Positions 1 to 7,276 of a stretch of DNA of 64,000 bases are shown here, piece after piece. The DNA is from Bacillota bacterium. GTDB lineage: Bacteria > Bacillota_A > Clostridia > Christensenellales > Aristaeellaceae. Numbering within the stretch: position 1 is the stretch's first letter; every line of letters begins with the position of its first letter. A model generated the notes under the pieces. That model made no database searches and had not been told where the DNA came from. It saw only the letters and a program-made list of their open reading frames with translations. The translations under genes were made by a program, and so were the position numbers. The stretch covers positions 1-64,000 of the forward strand of contig JAEZSP010000022.1 in NCBI GenBank assembly GCA_023421735.1. Reading direction: 5' to 3'.

Positions 1-2
1 GC

Positions 3-1154
3 TATTATACGCCCGCCGTGGTGATTGCGGCGGCGGCACTGGCGTTTCTGCCACCGCTGTTTTTGGGTGATTTTGCCGAATGGTTCCAGCGCGGGCTATT
101 GTTCCTCGTTATTTCCTGCCCCTGCGCGCTGGTCATCTCGGTGCCGATGAGCTTTTTCGGCGGCATCGGCGGGGCGTCGAAATGCGGCATATTGGTCAAG
201 GGGTCGAACTATCTTGAGGCGCTCGCACGGGTCGAAACCATGGTCTTTGATAAGACCGGCACGCTCACCAAGGGAAGCTTCTCGGTTACCGCCGTACACC
301 CGGAAAACGGCTTTCGGTCGGATGCGCTCGTGTCGTTTGCCGCGCATGCGGAGTTCTATTCCGATCACCCGATTTCAAAATCCTTGCGCGCTGCCTGCGC
401 AGAGGAGATCGATCCCGCGCGTGTTTCGGACGTGCAGGAAATCGCCGGGCACGGCGTGTGCGCAACGGTGGACGGCGTGCGGGTGTGCGTCGGGAACAGC
501 AGGTTGATGGATCGCGAGTGCGTGGGTTGGCTGCCGTGCGAGCTTGCGGGTACTATCGTACATGTGACCGTCGACGGTTTCTATGCAGGGCACATCGTGA
601 TCTCGGACACGCCAAAGGACGGCGTTGCGCAGGCCATCGAGGCGATCAAGGGCCTGGGCGTCCGGCGCACGATCATGCTGACCGGCGACGCGGAGGTGGT
701 CGCTGCGGATATGGCGCGCACCCTTGGGATCGACGAATATCACGCGGAGCTTTTGCCGCAGGACAAGGTTGCGTGGACGGAAAAGCTGCTGTCCGAAGCG
801 GGCGGCAAGCTCGCGTTCGTCGGCGACGGCATCAACGACGCCCCTGTCCTGACCCGTGCGGATGTGGGCATCGCGATGGGTGCGCTCGGCTCCGACGCGG
901 CCATTGAGGCGGCGGATGTGGTGCTCATGGACGACAAACCGGCGAAGATCGCGACCGCCATCGCCATCTCCCGCAAGACCCTCACAATCGTTAAGCAAAA
1001 TATCGTCTTCGCGTTGGGCATTAAATTCCTCGTGCTGGGACTGGGCGCGTTCGGGCTTGCCAATCTGTGGGAAGCCGTGTTCGCGGATGTCGGTGTGGCG
1101 TTTCTCGCAATTCTCAACGCCATGCGCGCGCTGCGTGTCAACGAATTTCGTTGA
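3..1154 (+). CDS. Heavy-metal P1B-type ATPase (Zn/Cd/Pb exporter), C-terminal part
   Basis: The gene enters from the left edge, so its start and N-terminal metal-binding region are missing. The visible part covers the metal-site helix with the CPC motif (nt 117-125), the phosphorylation motif DKTGT (Asp codon at nt 249), the nucleotide-binding domain and the hinge GDGINDAP, then the last two membrane helices. The last helix holds DVG, which resembles the M8 Asp-x-Gly of ZntA/CadA; family knowledge then points to Zn2+/Cd2+/Pb2+ rather than Cu+ (inference). It couples ATP hydrolysis to metal efflux across the cytoplasmic membrane. A hairpin and a branched structure ending in a T-run follow the stop codon, so the gene ends its transcription unit. 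Confidence 0.92.
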   Translation, partial: YYTPAVVIAAAALAFLPPLFLGDFAEWFQRGLLFLVISCPCALVISVPMSFFGGIGGASKCGILVKGSNYLEALARVETMVFDKTGTLTKGSFSVTAVHPENGFRSDALVSFAAHAEFYSDHPISKSLRAACAEEIDPARVSDVQEIAGHGVCATVDGVRVCVGNSRLMDRECVGWLPCELAGTIVHVTVDGFYAGHIVISDTPKDGVAQAIEAIKGLGVRRTIMLTGDAEVVAADMARTLGIDEYHAELLPQDKVAWTEKLLSEAGGKLAFVGDGINDAPVLTRADVGIAMGALGSDAAIEAADVVLMDDKPAKIATAIAISRKTLTIVKQNIVFALGIKFLVLGLGAFGLANLWEAVFADVGVAFLAILNAMRALRVNEFR

Positions 1155-1174
1155 GCACGCAGATGCAATGATCG

Positions 1175-1195
1175 GGCGGCGTCGTGTGCGCCGCC
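1175..1195 (+). repeat. GC hairpin after the P-type ATPase
   Basis: A perfect 7-bp stem, GGCGGCG/CGCCGCC, around a 7-nt loop lies 20 nt after the stop codon. It has no T-run of its own and probably forms the first of two stem-loops at the 3' end of the ATPase message. Confidence 0.5.
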
Positions 1196-1198
1196 GAG

Positions 1199-1262
1199 GA
1201 GGGGAGCCAGGCCGGCAAAGTCGGTACGCAGGGACGCGTCCAAAGGCGCCTCCCCTTTTTTA
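1199..1262 (+). terminator. Branched intrinsic terminator after the P-type ATPase
   Basis: An outer stem, GGGGAG (1201-1206) with CTCCCC (1250-1255), encloses about 40 nt that can form smaller stems, including the perfect palindrome GGACGCGTCC. It is followed directly by a T-run (1256-1261). The outer stem plus T-run is the intrinsic terminator. The enclosed structure is larger than usual. Confidence 0.6.
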
Positions 1263-1364
1263 TGCGCAAAAAGCATTCCGTCGAACACTGGGATGAAATG
1301 ATGTGCATGGGGGTGCGTTTGTGATACCTACAGATGCGAGTCGGTGAGAATAGGTACTTCAATA

Positions 1365-1393
1365 TTGACATTGCCATGGAACCCTTCTATAAT
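1365..1393 (+). promoter_or_regulatory. Consensus sigma-A promoter
   Basis: TTGACA at 1365-1370 and TATAAT at 1388-1393 are separated by exactly 17 bp, a perfect match to the housekeeping promoter consensus. It drives the glycosylation trio that starts at 1437/1476. Confidence 0.9.
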
Positions 1394-1436
1394 CATAGTA
1401 CGCCTTGCCTGAAAACGCTCATCCGGGTATGGCTTC

Positions 1437-3125
1437 ATGGATAAGAGACGCACATTTGCGGCGGGAGAAAAGAGAGTGGATCGTTTCAATAACAGGGCGG
1501 TGGATCTTGAGGATCGCAAACGGCACACGGCGCGTTGGGTCTGCCTAGCGTTTATCGTCATGCTCCTTTTTCAGACAGCCGCTCTCATCGGCTGGGGCTT
1601 TCTCAAACAGGGGTATCATATAGACGAAACGACTTCTTATATCAACAGCAACGGATATTATGAGCGTAAAATCTACTTTTTCCCCGGATTTGAGGATGTA
1701 TGGCATACCCCGGATTATTTTTTGGAATCGCTGACAGCTCATGCGGATAAGCGCTTTTCGTATGCCACGGTCGTGGCAAACGTGGCGCGTGATTCCAATG
1801 TTCATCCACCGCTTTTTCACCTTGCCCTTCACACGGCACTTTCTCTGTTTCCGGGCACCTTTTCCAAGTGGCTTGGCATTGCGCCGAACATACTGTATTT
1901 CGCGGTTGGTCAGATCTTTCTGTTTCTGATTTCCGCTTGGTTTCTCGGCAAGCAAAAGAAGTGGCTGGCGCTTTTGCCATGTCTGATCTGGGGATTCAGC
2001 GCGGGCGCCGTGAGCATGGTGCTGTTCATACGCATGTATGCCATGCTGTCGATGTGGATTCTCGGCCTCGTGTATTTCCACCTGAGATACCTGTCTGCGG
2101 AAAGGCCGCTGAAATGGCTCGTTTTGATCGGTCTTTTTTCCTTTTTGAGTTTTATGACCCATTACTATGCCACGGTGTTCGTGTTCTTCCTTGCCGCCTG
2201 TTTTTTCGTTTTTGCGTTGGTTCGGCGCGGCATTCGGGCGAGCTTTGTGTATGCCGCAAGTGTGCTGGGCGGCCTTGCACTCATGATTGCCTGCTGGCAT
2301 ACCACCCTTACGCGCGGTATCATCGGGAGCAATCGGAGCGCGCAGGCGGTCGATAGCCTAAAGGGGATGTCCGGAACACAGCTTCTGCATAAATTGTCCG
2401 GATACCTCTCGATCGTCGAAAAAGCACTCTTTGGCACCTGGATGGTCTGGATCTTCCTGGGTCTTGCGCTCCTTTTTGGCGCCGTGCTGTTCAAGGCACT
2501 GCGATCTTCCGCGCGGGGAGAACGCCTTCGCTTCACGCCGACGGACAAGGGATTCGCGATGATCTTCCTTCTTGTCACAGGGGTTGCGACCTTTTTGACA
2601 ATCGTCCTCGTCGCACCCTATCGCGAGCTGAGATACGTCGCGTTCCTCCTTCCCCTGCTCGTCGTGGCGCTTGTTCTCGGCGCAAACAGGCTTGCCGCGT
2701 CCCTGTTTCGGCGGCGTGCTGTGCTTCCCATCGCGATGGCTGTCCTGTTCGCATTCATTACGACGTTCTCGTATCAGAACGGCGATGTGGAGAACCTGTA
2801 CCGCGATCAAGGGACGTATGACGCGATCATTGCGCGCACGGATTGTGATCTGGCGGTCTGTTTTTCGGATGCGAAATACAGGCCGACCCTCGATTTTATG
2901 CAGTTCATGCTTTTTGACAAGGTCTATATAACGGACATTGCCAACATCGACTCCATCCCGGCTATTTTGTCGGACGTTGATTCGACGGGCGGTGTGGTCG
3001 TCTATCTGGACAAAACGGCGGATCAGTCGGATGCGATTGATGTGATTTGCGCACAGGCCGGCTTCGCGCAATACAAAGCACTTTATGAGGATGCCTATTA
3101 TATTGTTTATTCCTTTTCAATGTGA
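1437..3125 (+). CDS. Polytopic GT-C family glycosyltransferase (GT39/ArnT-like)
   Basis: An integral membrane protein of 562 residues with many hydrophobic helices. A short cytoplasmic N-terminus and the first helix (about residues 37-58) are followed by an extracytoplasmic loop that begins HIDETTSY. An acidic DE pair just after helix 1 is the hallmark of GT-C enzymes using polyprenyl-phosphate sugars. The last ~110 residues are soluble. With the GtrB-like and GtrA-like genes directly downstream it forms a classic three-component module that transfers a sugar to a cell-envelope glycan outside the membrane; sugar and acceptor cannot be read from sequence. The start is uncertain: ATG 1437 has a weak ribosome site, while GTG 1476 has GGGAG 8 nt upstream. 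Confidence 0.75.
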   Translation: MDKRRTFAAGEKRVDRFNNRAVDLEDRKRHTARWVCLAFIVMLLFQTAALIGWGFLKQGYHIDETTSYINSNGYYERKIYFFPGFEDVWHTPDYFLESLTAHADKRFSYATVVANVARDSNVHPPLFHLALHTALSLFPGTFSKWLGIAPNILYFAVGQIFLFLISAWFLGKQKKWLALLPCLIWGFSAGAVSMVLFIRMYAMLSMWILGLVYFHLRYLSAERPLKWLVLIGLFSFLSFMTHYYATVFVFFLAACFFVFALVRRGIRASFVYAASVLGGLALMIACWHTTLTRGIIGSNRSAQAVDSLKGMSGTQLLHKLSGYLSIVEKALFGTWMVWIFLGLALLFGAVLFKALRSSARGERLRFTPTDKGFAMIFLLVTGVATFLTIVLVAPYRELRYVAFLLPLLVVALVLGANRLAASLFRRRAVLPIAMAVLFAFITTFSYQNGDVENLYRDQGTYDAIIARTDCDLAVCFSDAKYRPTLDFMQFMLFDKVYITDIANIDSIPAILSDVDSTGGVVVYLDKTADQSDAIDVICAQAGFAQYKALYEDAYYIVYSFSM

Positions 3126-3147
3126 CGAGGTGCGGGAGGGTTTCTTT

Positions 3148-4128
3148 GTGGATCGAAAGTTGTCGTTTGTCATTCCCTTTTTGAACGAGGAAGGTTCGCT
3201 GAAACAATTACATGCGCAGATTTGCAAAAATGCGGAGAGCGCGGTCAGTGCCGGCCTCATATCCGGATTTGAAATCTGGTTGATCAACGACGGTTCTACC
3301 GATCATTCGGAAAACATTGTCAAATCGCTGATCAAAACGGATTCGCGCGTTCGGTTGATCTCTTTTCGCAAAAACTTCGGCAAGGCAGCGGCACTTCAGG
3401 CGGGGTTCCGGCATGTGACGGGCGACATCATTGTGACAATGGATGCGGATTTGCAGGATGATCCGGCTGAGATTTCGCGGTTTATCGAAAAGCTGGACGA
3501 AGGGTTTGACGTGGTGTCGGGTTGGAAGTATAACCGGCTCGATCCGCTGGAAAAGCGCCTGCCTTCCAAACTCTTCAACGCAGTCAGCGCAAAGCTGTCC
3601 GGCGTTCAGCTGCATGACTTTAACTGTGGCTTTAAGGCATATCGGCGCGAGGTGGTGGATCAGATCGACCTCTACGGCGAACTGCATCGCTATATTCCCG
3701 TGCTCGCCGCCCGCTGGGGGTTTCGCATCACAGAAATTATGGTTACACACCACAAGCGCGAATTCGGGACATCCAAATATGGCTTCAAACGCTACTTTCG
3801 GGGCCTTTTTGATTCCCTGAGCACGACGTTTCTCCTCAAATACAGCGATAAGCCCATGTACTTCTTTGGCAAATTGGGCCTTCTCTTCCTGCTCGTGGGG
3901 TTTGTGCTCTGCGTATATCTTACCGTCCTGTGGTTCCTAGGGAATCGCATCGGCGGTCGGCCGCTCTTGATCCTGGGCGTCCTTTGCATCATTTTGGGCG
4001 TTCAGTCCATTTCGACGGGCTTCATCGGAGATATGATGGTGGAATCCACCTTCCGGAGTCGGTACAATGAGGGCCATGTGCGGGAAATCATGGGCGTCCC
4101 GGATAAGAAGAGCGGGTGCGATCAATGA
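3148..4128 (+). CDS. GtrB-like polyprenyl-phosphate glycosyltransferase (GT2)
   Basis: A family 2 glycosyltransferase: an N-terminal GT-A domain beginning LSFVIPFLNEE, with the nucleotide/metal motif DADLQDD, then two C-terminal membrane helices. Members move a sugar from a nucleotide donor to undecaprenyl phosphate on the cytoplasmic face. I chose GTG 3148 because GGGAGGG lies 7 nt upstream; upstream in-frame codons overlap the previous gene and add residues not typical of the family. The stop overlaps the next start in ATGA, indicating translational coupling. Its partners are the GT-C enzyme upstream (user of the lipid-linked sugar) and the GtrA-like protein downstream (presumed flippase). 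Confidence 0.88.
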   Translation: MDRKLSFVIPFLNEEGSLKQLHAQICKNAESAVSAGLISGFEIWLINDGSTDHSENIVKSLIKTDSRVRLISFRKNFGKAAALQAGFRHVTGDIIVTMDADLQDDPAEISRFIEKLDEGFDVVSGWKYNRLDPLEKRLPSKLFNAVSAKLSGVQLHDFNCGFKAYRREVVDQIDLYGELHRYIPVLAARWGFRITEIMVTHHKREFGTSKYGFKRYFRGLFDSLSTTFLLKYSDKPMYFFGKLGLLFLLVGFVLCVYLTVLWFLGNRIGGRPLLILGVLCIILGVQSISTGFIGDMMVESTFRSRYNEGHVREIMGVPDKKSGCDQ

Positions 4129-4586
4129 TTCGGCTGATGCGTAAATTTCTCACGCCGGAACTCCTCAAATACGCAGTCTCGGGCGGCGCGATCAGCGCCG
4201 TGAACTTTGCGGTCTTTTATCTGCTGTTTCGCCTGTTCGGTATCCATTATACGGTCGCAAACATCGCGGCCTTGATTCTCAGTAAGACCGTGGGATACCT
4301 GCTGAACAAACTTTGGGTGTTCGAGAGCAAGACCGTCGGTTTCTTGGGCTTTCTCAAAGAATTCGTTTCTTTTTTTGCCACGCGTGGTCTGACCGGTCTG
4401 GTGGATTACTTCGGCCTGATTCTGCTGGTCGAGATCTTCGGCTGGAATAAGCTCATCTGCAAGGTGCTCGTTATGGCGCTCGTCATCGTCCTGAATTACG
4501 TGTTCGGCAAGTTTTTTGTGTTCAAGAAGAAAAAACCGGCGGAGGCTGTTCAGATCCAACTCGACAATCAAAAATCGGTTGTGTGA
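4125..4586 (+). CDS. GtrA-like membrane protein (presumed lipid-linked sugar flippase)
   Basis: A protein of about 153 residues with four hydrophobic helices, beginning FLTPELLKYAVSGG, characteristic of the GtrA/DPMS-like family. Family members are thought to flip polyprenyl-phosphate-linked sugars across the membrane for a GT-C transferase. The ATG overlaps the stop of the GtrB-like gene (ATGA); a GTG three codons upstream is less likely. The C-terminus is basic and charged. It is the last gene of the trio, and a GC palindrome followed by a TA-rich tract comes next. Confidence 0.85.
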   Translation: MIRLMRKFLTPELLKYAVSGGAISAVNFAVFYLLFRLFGIHYTVANIAALILSKTVGYLLNKLWVFESKTVGFLGFLKEFVSFFATRGLTGLVDYFGLILLVEIFGWNKLICKVLVMALVIVLNYVFGKFFVFKKKKPAEAVQIQLDNQKSVV

Positions 4587-4592
4587 TCAGGG

Positions 4593-4620
4593 AGTTCCCG
4601 CGCGGGAGCCTATATTTTGT
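4593..4620 (+). terminator. Probable terminator of the glycosylation trio
   Basis: The perfect palindrome TCCCGCGCGGGA (4596-4607) is followed by a T-rich stretch ending TATATTTTGT. It lies just after the GtrA-like gene and before the next promoter. Confidence 0.55.
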
Positions 4621-4636
4621 CTTCTCGAAGCCAATA

Positions 4637-4665
4637 TTTACAACGCTGTGTTCGCATGGTACAAT
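4637..4665 (+). promoter_or_regulatory. Promoter of the XRE repressor gene
   Basis: TTTACA (4637-4642) and TACAAT (4660-4665) are 17 bp apart, and TGG precedes the -10 box (an extended -10). The expected transcription start falls on the palindrome at 4674-4686. Confidence 0.75.
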
Positions 4666-4673
4666 GTGCATGA

Positions 4674-4686
4674 TGCAATCATTGCA
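4674..4686. promoter_or_regulatory. Operator-like palindrome at the XRE gene start site
   Basis: The inverted repeat TGCAAT-C-ATTGCA sits at the predicted transcription start between the promoter and the XRE gene. The position suits an autoregulatory operator for the downstream repressor; binding is inferred. Confidence 0.45.
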
Positions 4687-4775
4687 CCTGATTCGAGAGC
4701 AGGGCGAAAAAATCATTCGCAGCTTTGGACGTATTCATATTTTCCATTGATATCACAAATATGGGGGATATAACG

Positions 4776-5492
4776 ATGAGTCGACTTGGTGAAACCATCC
4801 GTGCCGCGCGGTTGAAGGCAAAAATGACCGAAAAGGCGCTGGGCAAAAAGTGTGGTATGGCAGAAAACGTCATTAAAAGCATCGAGATGGGCACGCGCAT
4901 CGTGTCTGACGATCAGGCGCAGCGCATTCTTAAGATTCTTGGCGCGGAGAATCCGATTTCCAATGAGCTGGAGGTCGCTTCCGAACCGGAACAGCGCCCT
5001 CGACCACGTCCGCGCGCCTATGTCATCCCCGCGCCACAGCCGGAGGCCGTTCCTGTCGCGCAAACACAGACGCAGACCGATCAGGCAACCGATGCCTGGC
5101 TCGATGCTCTGGGCGGCGTGGTCAAGCGCGTGCCCGTCATGGACGAGAATGGCGTCGCCATCGATCACGTACTCGTACCGATCCTGGGCGGCAAGATCGA
5201 AGGCGGCGCGCCGGATAAGGTGCTCTTTTATCGGTGCCCGGACGATATGCTGCGCGGGTTCCGCATTTATGCGGGCGACCTTCTGCTCACCATCCCGGCG
5301 ACGAAAATCGAGGATGACCAGATCATGCTCGTGATTTATCAGGAACAGCGCATTGCCCGCAAGGTCAAGCGGCTCGACGGCAACCGCGTCCTTTTGCAGG
5401 CGTTTGATCGTGAATTTGGCTCCGTGACTGCGGCCGCCGCGGATGTTGCCGTCATGGGCAAATGTGTGAAGCTTGAAAGGAGACTGCTATGA
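4776..5492 (+). CDS. XRE-family regulator with degenerate S24 (LexA/CI-like) domain
   Basis: A 238-residue protein. Residues ~1-60 form a helix-turn-helix of the XRE type. A Pro/Arg/Gln linker (~65-105) leads to a C-terminal domain where GDLLLTIPATKIEDDQIMLV and ARKVKRL resemble the beta-core of S24 repressors, including the KRL strand. The catalytic Ser of the GDSM motif is absent (PDDM at that place), so self-cleavage is unlikely. ATG 4776 was chosen because GGGGGA lies 7 nt upstream; in-frame ATGs at 4725 and 4761 lack such a site. The stop overlaps the next gene (ATGA), linking the two. Likely autoregulated through the palindrome at 4674. Targets unknown. Confidence 0.75.
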   Translation: MSRLGETIRAARLKAKMTEKALGKKCGMAENVIKSIEMGTRIVSDDQAQRILKILGAENPISNELEVASEPEQRPRPRPRAYVIPAPQPEAVPVAQTQTQTDQATDAWLDALGGVVKRVPVMDENGVAIDHVLVPILGGKIEGGAPDKVLFYRCPDDMLRGFRIYAGDLLLTIPATKIEDDQIMLVIYQEQRIARKVKRLDGNRVLLQAFDREFGSVTAAAADVAVMGKCVKLERRLL

Positions 5493-6883
5493 CGTTTCGT
5501 GCGCGGATGGAGCAGGGCCTTGTCGTGTTCGACGGCGCAATGGGCACCATGCTGCAGCGGCACATGGCGCCCGGCGCGCTGCCCGAGACGCTGAATCTCA
5601 CGCATCCGGAAGCCGTTACCGCCGTTCATCTGGCGTATCTCAACGCCGGTGCGGACGTCGTGGAGACGAACACGCTCAACGCCAATCGCATCAAGGTTGA
5701 AAAAACGGGACACCGCGTGGACGAGGTGATCCGCGCAGCCGTCCTGTGCGCGCAAAAGGCCGTCGAGCAGTCCGGCAAGGAGGGCTATGTCGCGCTCAGC
5801 ATGGGTTCCCTCGGCGTCATGATCGAGCCGCTGGGCGATTTACCCTTCGACGAGGCGTACGACATCTATGCGGAGATGGCGCGCGCGGGGGAACAGGCGG
5901 GCGCGGACCTCATCCTCATCGAGACGGTTACGGATCTTCATGAAATTAAGGCGGCGCTGATGGCGGCAAAGCAGCAGACGAAACTGCCGGTCGCGGTGAC
6001 GCTGACCTTTTTCGCCAATGGGAAACTCCTCACCGGTGCGGACGTCGCAACCTCCGTCGCGGTGATCGAGGCGCTCGGCGCGGATATTATCGGCCTCAAC
6101 TGCGGACTCGGGCCGAAGCAAATGCTCGGTCTCGCGGACGAATTGCGCGCCGCCACCAGTCTGCCCATCCTCATTAATCCCAACGCCGGCCTTCCCAAAC
6201 TCGTTGATGGCGAGAGCGTCTACGCCGTCGCGCCCGATGAATTTTCCGACGATGACGCCTTGCTCGTTCAGAAGGGCGCGCGGCTCATCGGCGGTTGCTG
6301 CGGCACCACGCCCGCGCACATCCGGGCGCTGAAACGGCGCATCGTAGGTGTCGAAGCGCCCCGATCCTCCGAAAAAGACATGACGTACATCGCCAGCGGC
6401 TCAAAGTCGGTCGCCTTTGTGGACAATCCTGTTTTGATCGCAGACATCTCGGAAGACGATCTCGACGATATGACCGACAATGCGCTCGAGGCCGAGGCGG
6501 AGGTCGTCATGGTGGCCTATCATCCCCTCGTGGAGGCGGTTCAGGCGCTGCAGGAGGTCGTTTTGAAGCCCATGTACCTCGTCGCCCAGACGCCCGAAGA
6601 GGCGGAGGCGGCGCTTCGGCTCTATAACGGAAAACCGCTCCTGGGCGTCGCAGATGCCGAGAACCTCAACCCGTACATCCGCATCGCAAAGGAAGGCGGC
6701 GCGGCGCTGGCGGTGGGCGCGGAAGCGCTGTACGCGCCGGCTGCGCAGGTACTCGGCGCAAAAAACGTCTTTGTCGATTGCGGTGCAGATGCAGAACTGT
6801 CCGCCCGACTCAGCGCGCGCGGGGTTCGTACCGTCCTGCACAGCGACGCAGACGCGTCCGCGCGCGTCGTGCGCGAGAATTAG
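5489..6883 (+). CDS. Homocysteine S-methyltransferase with degenerate pterin-like tail
   Basis: A 464-residue protein. Residues ~1-295 are a complete homocysteine methyltransferase barrel of the MetH type: DGAMGTMLQ near the start, NTLNANR, GLNCG and the zinc ligands GGCCGTTPAHIRAL. Residues ~305-464 begin IASGSKSVAF, like the junction to the folate (pterin)-binding barrel of methionine synthase, but lack recognisable folate motifs and stop short. No cobalamin domain is present. It could methylate homocysteine from a non-folate donor or work with a separate corrinoid protein (inference). The ATG overlaps the repressor stop (AGGAG upstream), so the two are co-translated. Confidence 0.8.
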   Translation: MTFRARMEQGLVVFDGAMGTMLQRHMAPGALPETLNLTHPEAVTAVHLAYLNAGADVVETNTLNANRIKVEKTGHRVDEVIRAAVLCAQKAVEQSGKEGYVALSMGSLGVMIEPLGDLPFDEAYDIYAEMARAGEQAGADLILIETVTDLHEIKAALMAAKQQTKLPVAVTLTFFANGKLLTGADVATSVAVIEALGADIIGLNCGLGPKQMLGLADELRAATSLPILINPNAGLPKLVDGESVYAVAPDEFSDDDALLVQKGARLIGGCCGTTPAHIRALKRRIVGVEAPRSSEKDMTYIASGSKSVAFVDNPVLIADISEDDLDDMTDNALEAEAEVVMVAYHPLVEAVQALQEVVLKPMYLVAQTPEEAEAALRLYNGKPLLGVADAENLNPYIRIAKEGGAALAVGAEALYAPAAQVLGAKNVFVDCGADAELSARLSARGVRTVLHSDADASARVVREN

Positions 6884-7216
6884 CGGATGCATGCCCGCCG
6901 CGCCACAAATAACAAGCCGGGGGCAGTCGCAAGCGATTGCCCTGAATAATAAGCACGGCCAACGCATGAATGAAGAAAGTATGAACCTCGGGAGGTTTGG
7001 AGGGCCGCGGCCCTCCATGTATCATCACTTTTACCGGCATTGCCGGTGAAAATGGATTCGTCCGAAGGGCGAGCATACCCGCCCGGCGACGAATCAGTTC
7101 ATGCCCCCGGATTTCGCCCGGAATTTTCGTGAGAAAATTTAGAAACCCGGTTCCTCGTTCCTTTGGCTTACGTATGAACGTAGTTCATGCGTAAGCCCTG
7201 GAACAATAAGCGCGCT
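6884..7216. repeat. Dense hairpin array in a gene-free gap
   Basis: This gap contains no convincing gene but at least six stem-loops: 6921-6942 (10-bp stem, AA loop, one G.T), 6999-7016 (perfect 18-bp palindrome GGAGGGCCGCGGCCCTCC), 7033-7047 (ACCGGCA/TGCCGGT), 7055-7095 (GATTCGTC/GACGAATC with inner GGGCG/CGCCC), 7122-7139 (AATTTTC/GAAAATT) and 7165-7197 (15-bp stem, GTA loop, one G.T). TATGAAC and GTTCATGC each occur twice, so distant pairings are possible. The first hairpin may end the upstream transcript; the rest is unexplained. Confidence 0.7.
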
Positions 7217-7219
7217 AAC

Positions 7220-7248
7220 TTGATTTTCGATTCTTAGCGGTGTATAAT
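7220..7248 (+). promoter_or_regulatory. Promoter of the first Gfo/Idh/MocA gene
   Basis: TTGATT (7220-7225) and TATAAT (7243-7248) are spaced by 17 bp, and a GGCGGAGG ribosome site follows before ATG 7277. Confidence 0.8.
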
Positions 7249-7276
7249 CATAAAAAAATACAGGCGGAGGTATATC

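Noticed and set aside
1199..1262. Possible riboswitch (cyclic-di-GMP type) because of the words GGGACGC and CAAAG
   Set aside because: The order of conserved elements does not match the GEMM consensus, and the element lies at the 3' end of a gene with no coding region directly downstream; a branched terminator explains it.
1262..1323. 20-codon frame MRKKHSVEH... after the ATPase terminator
   Set aside because: No ribosome site, no promoter before it and no conserved features.
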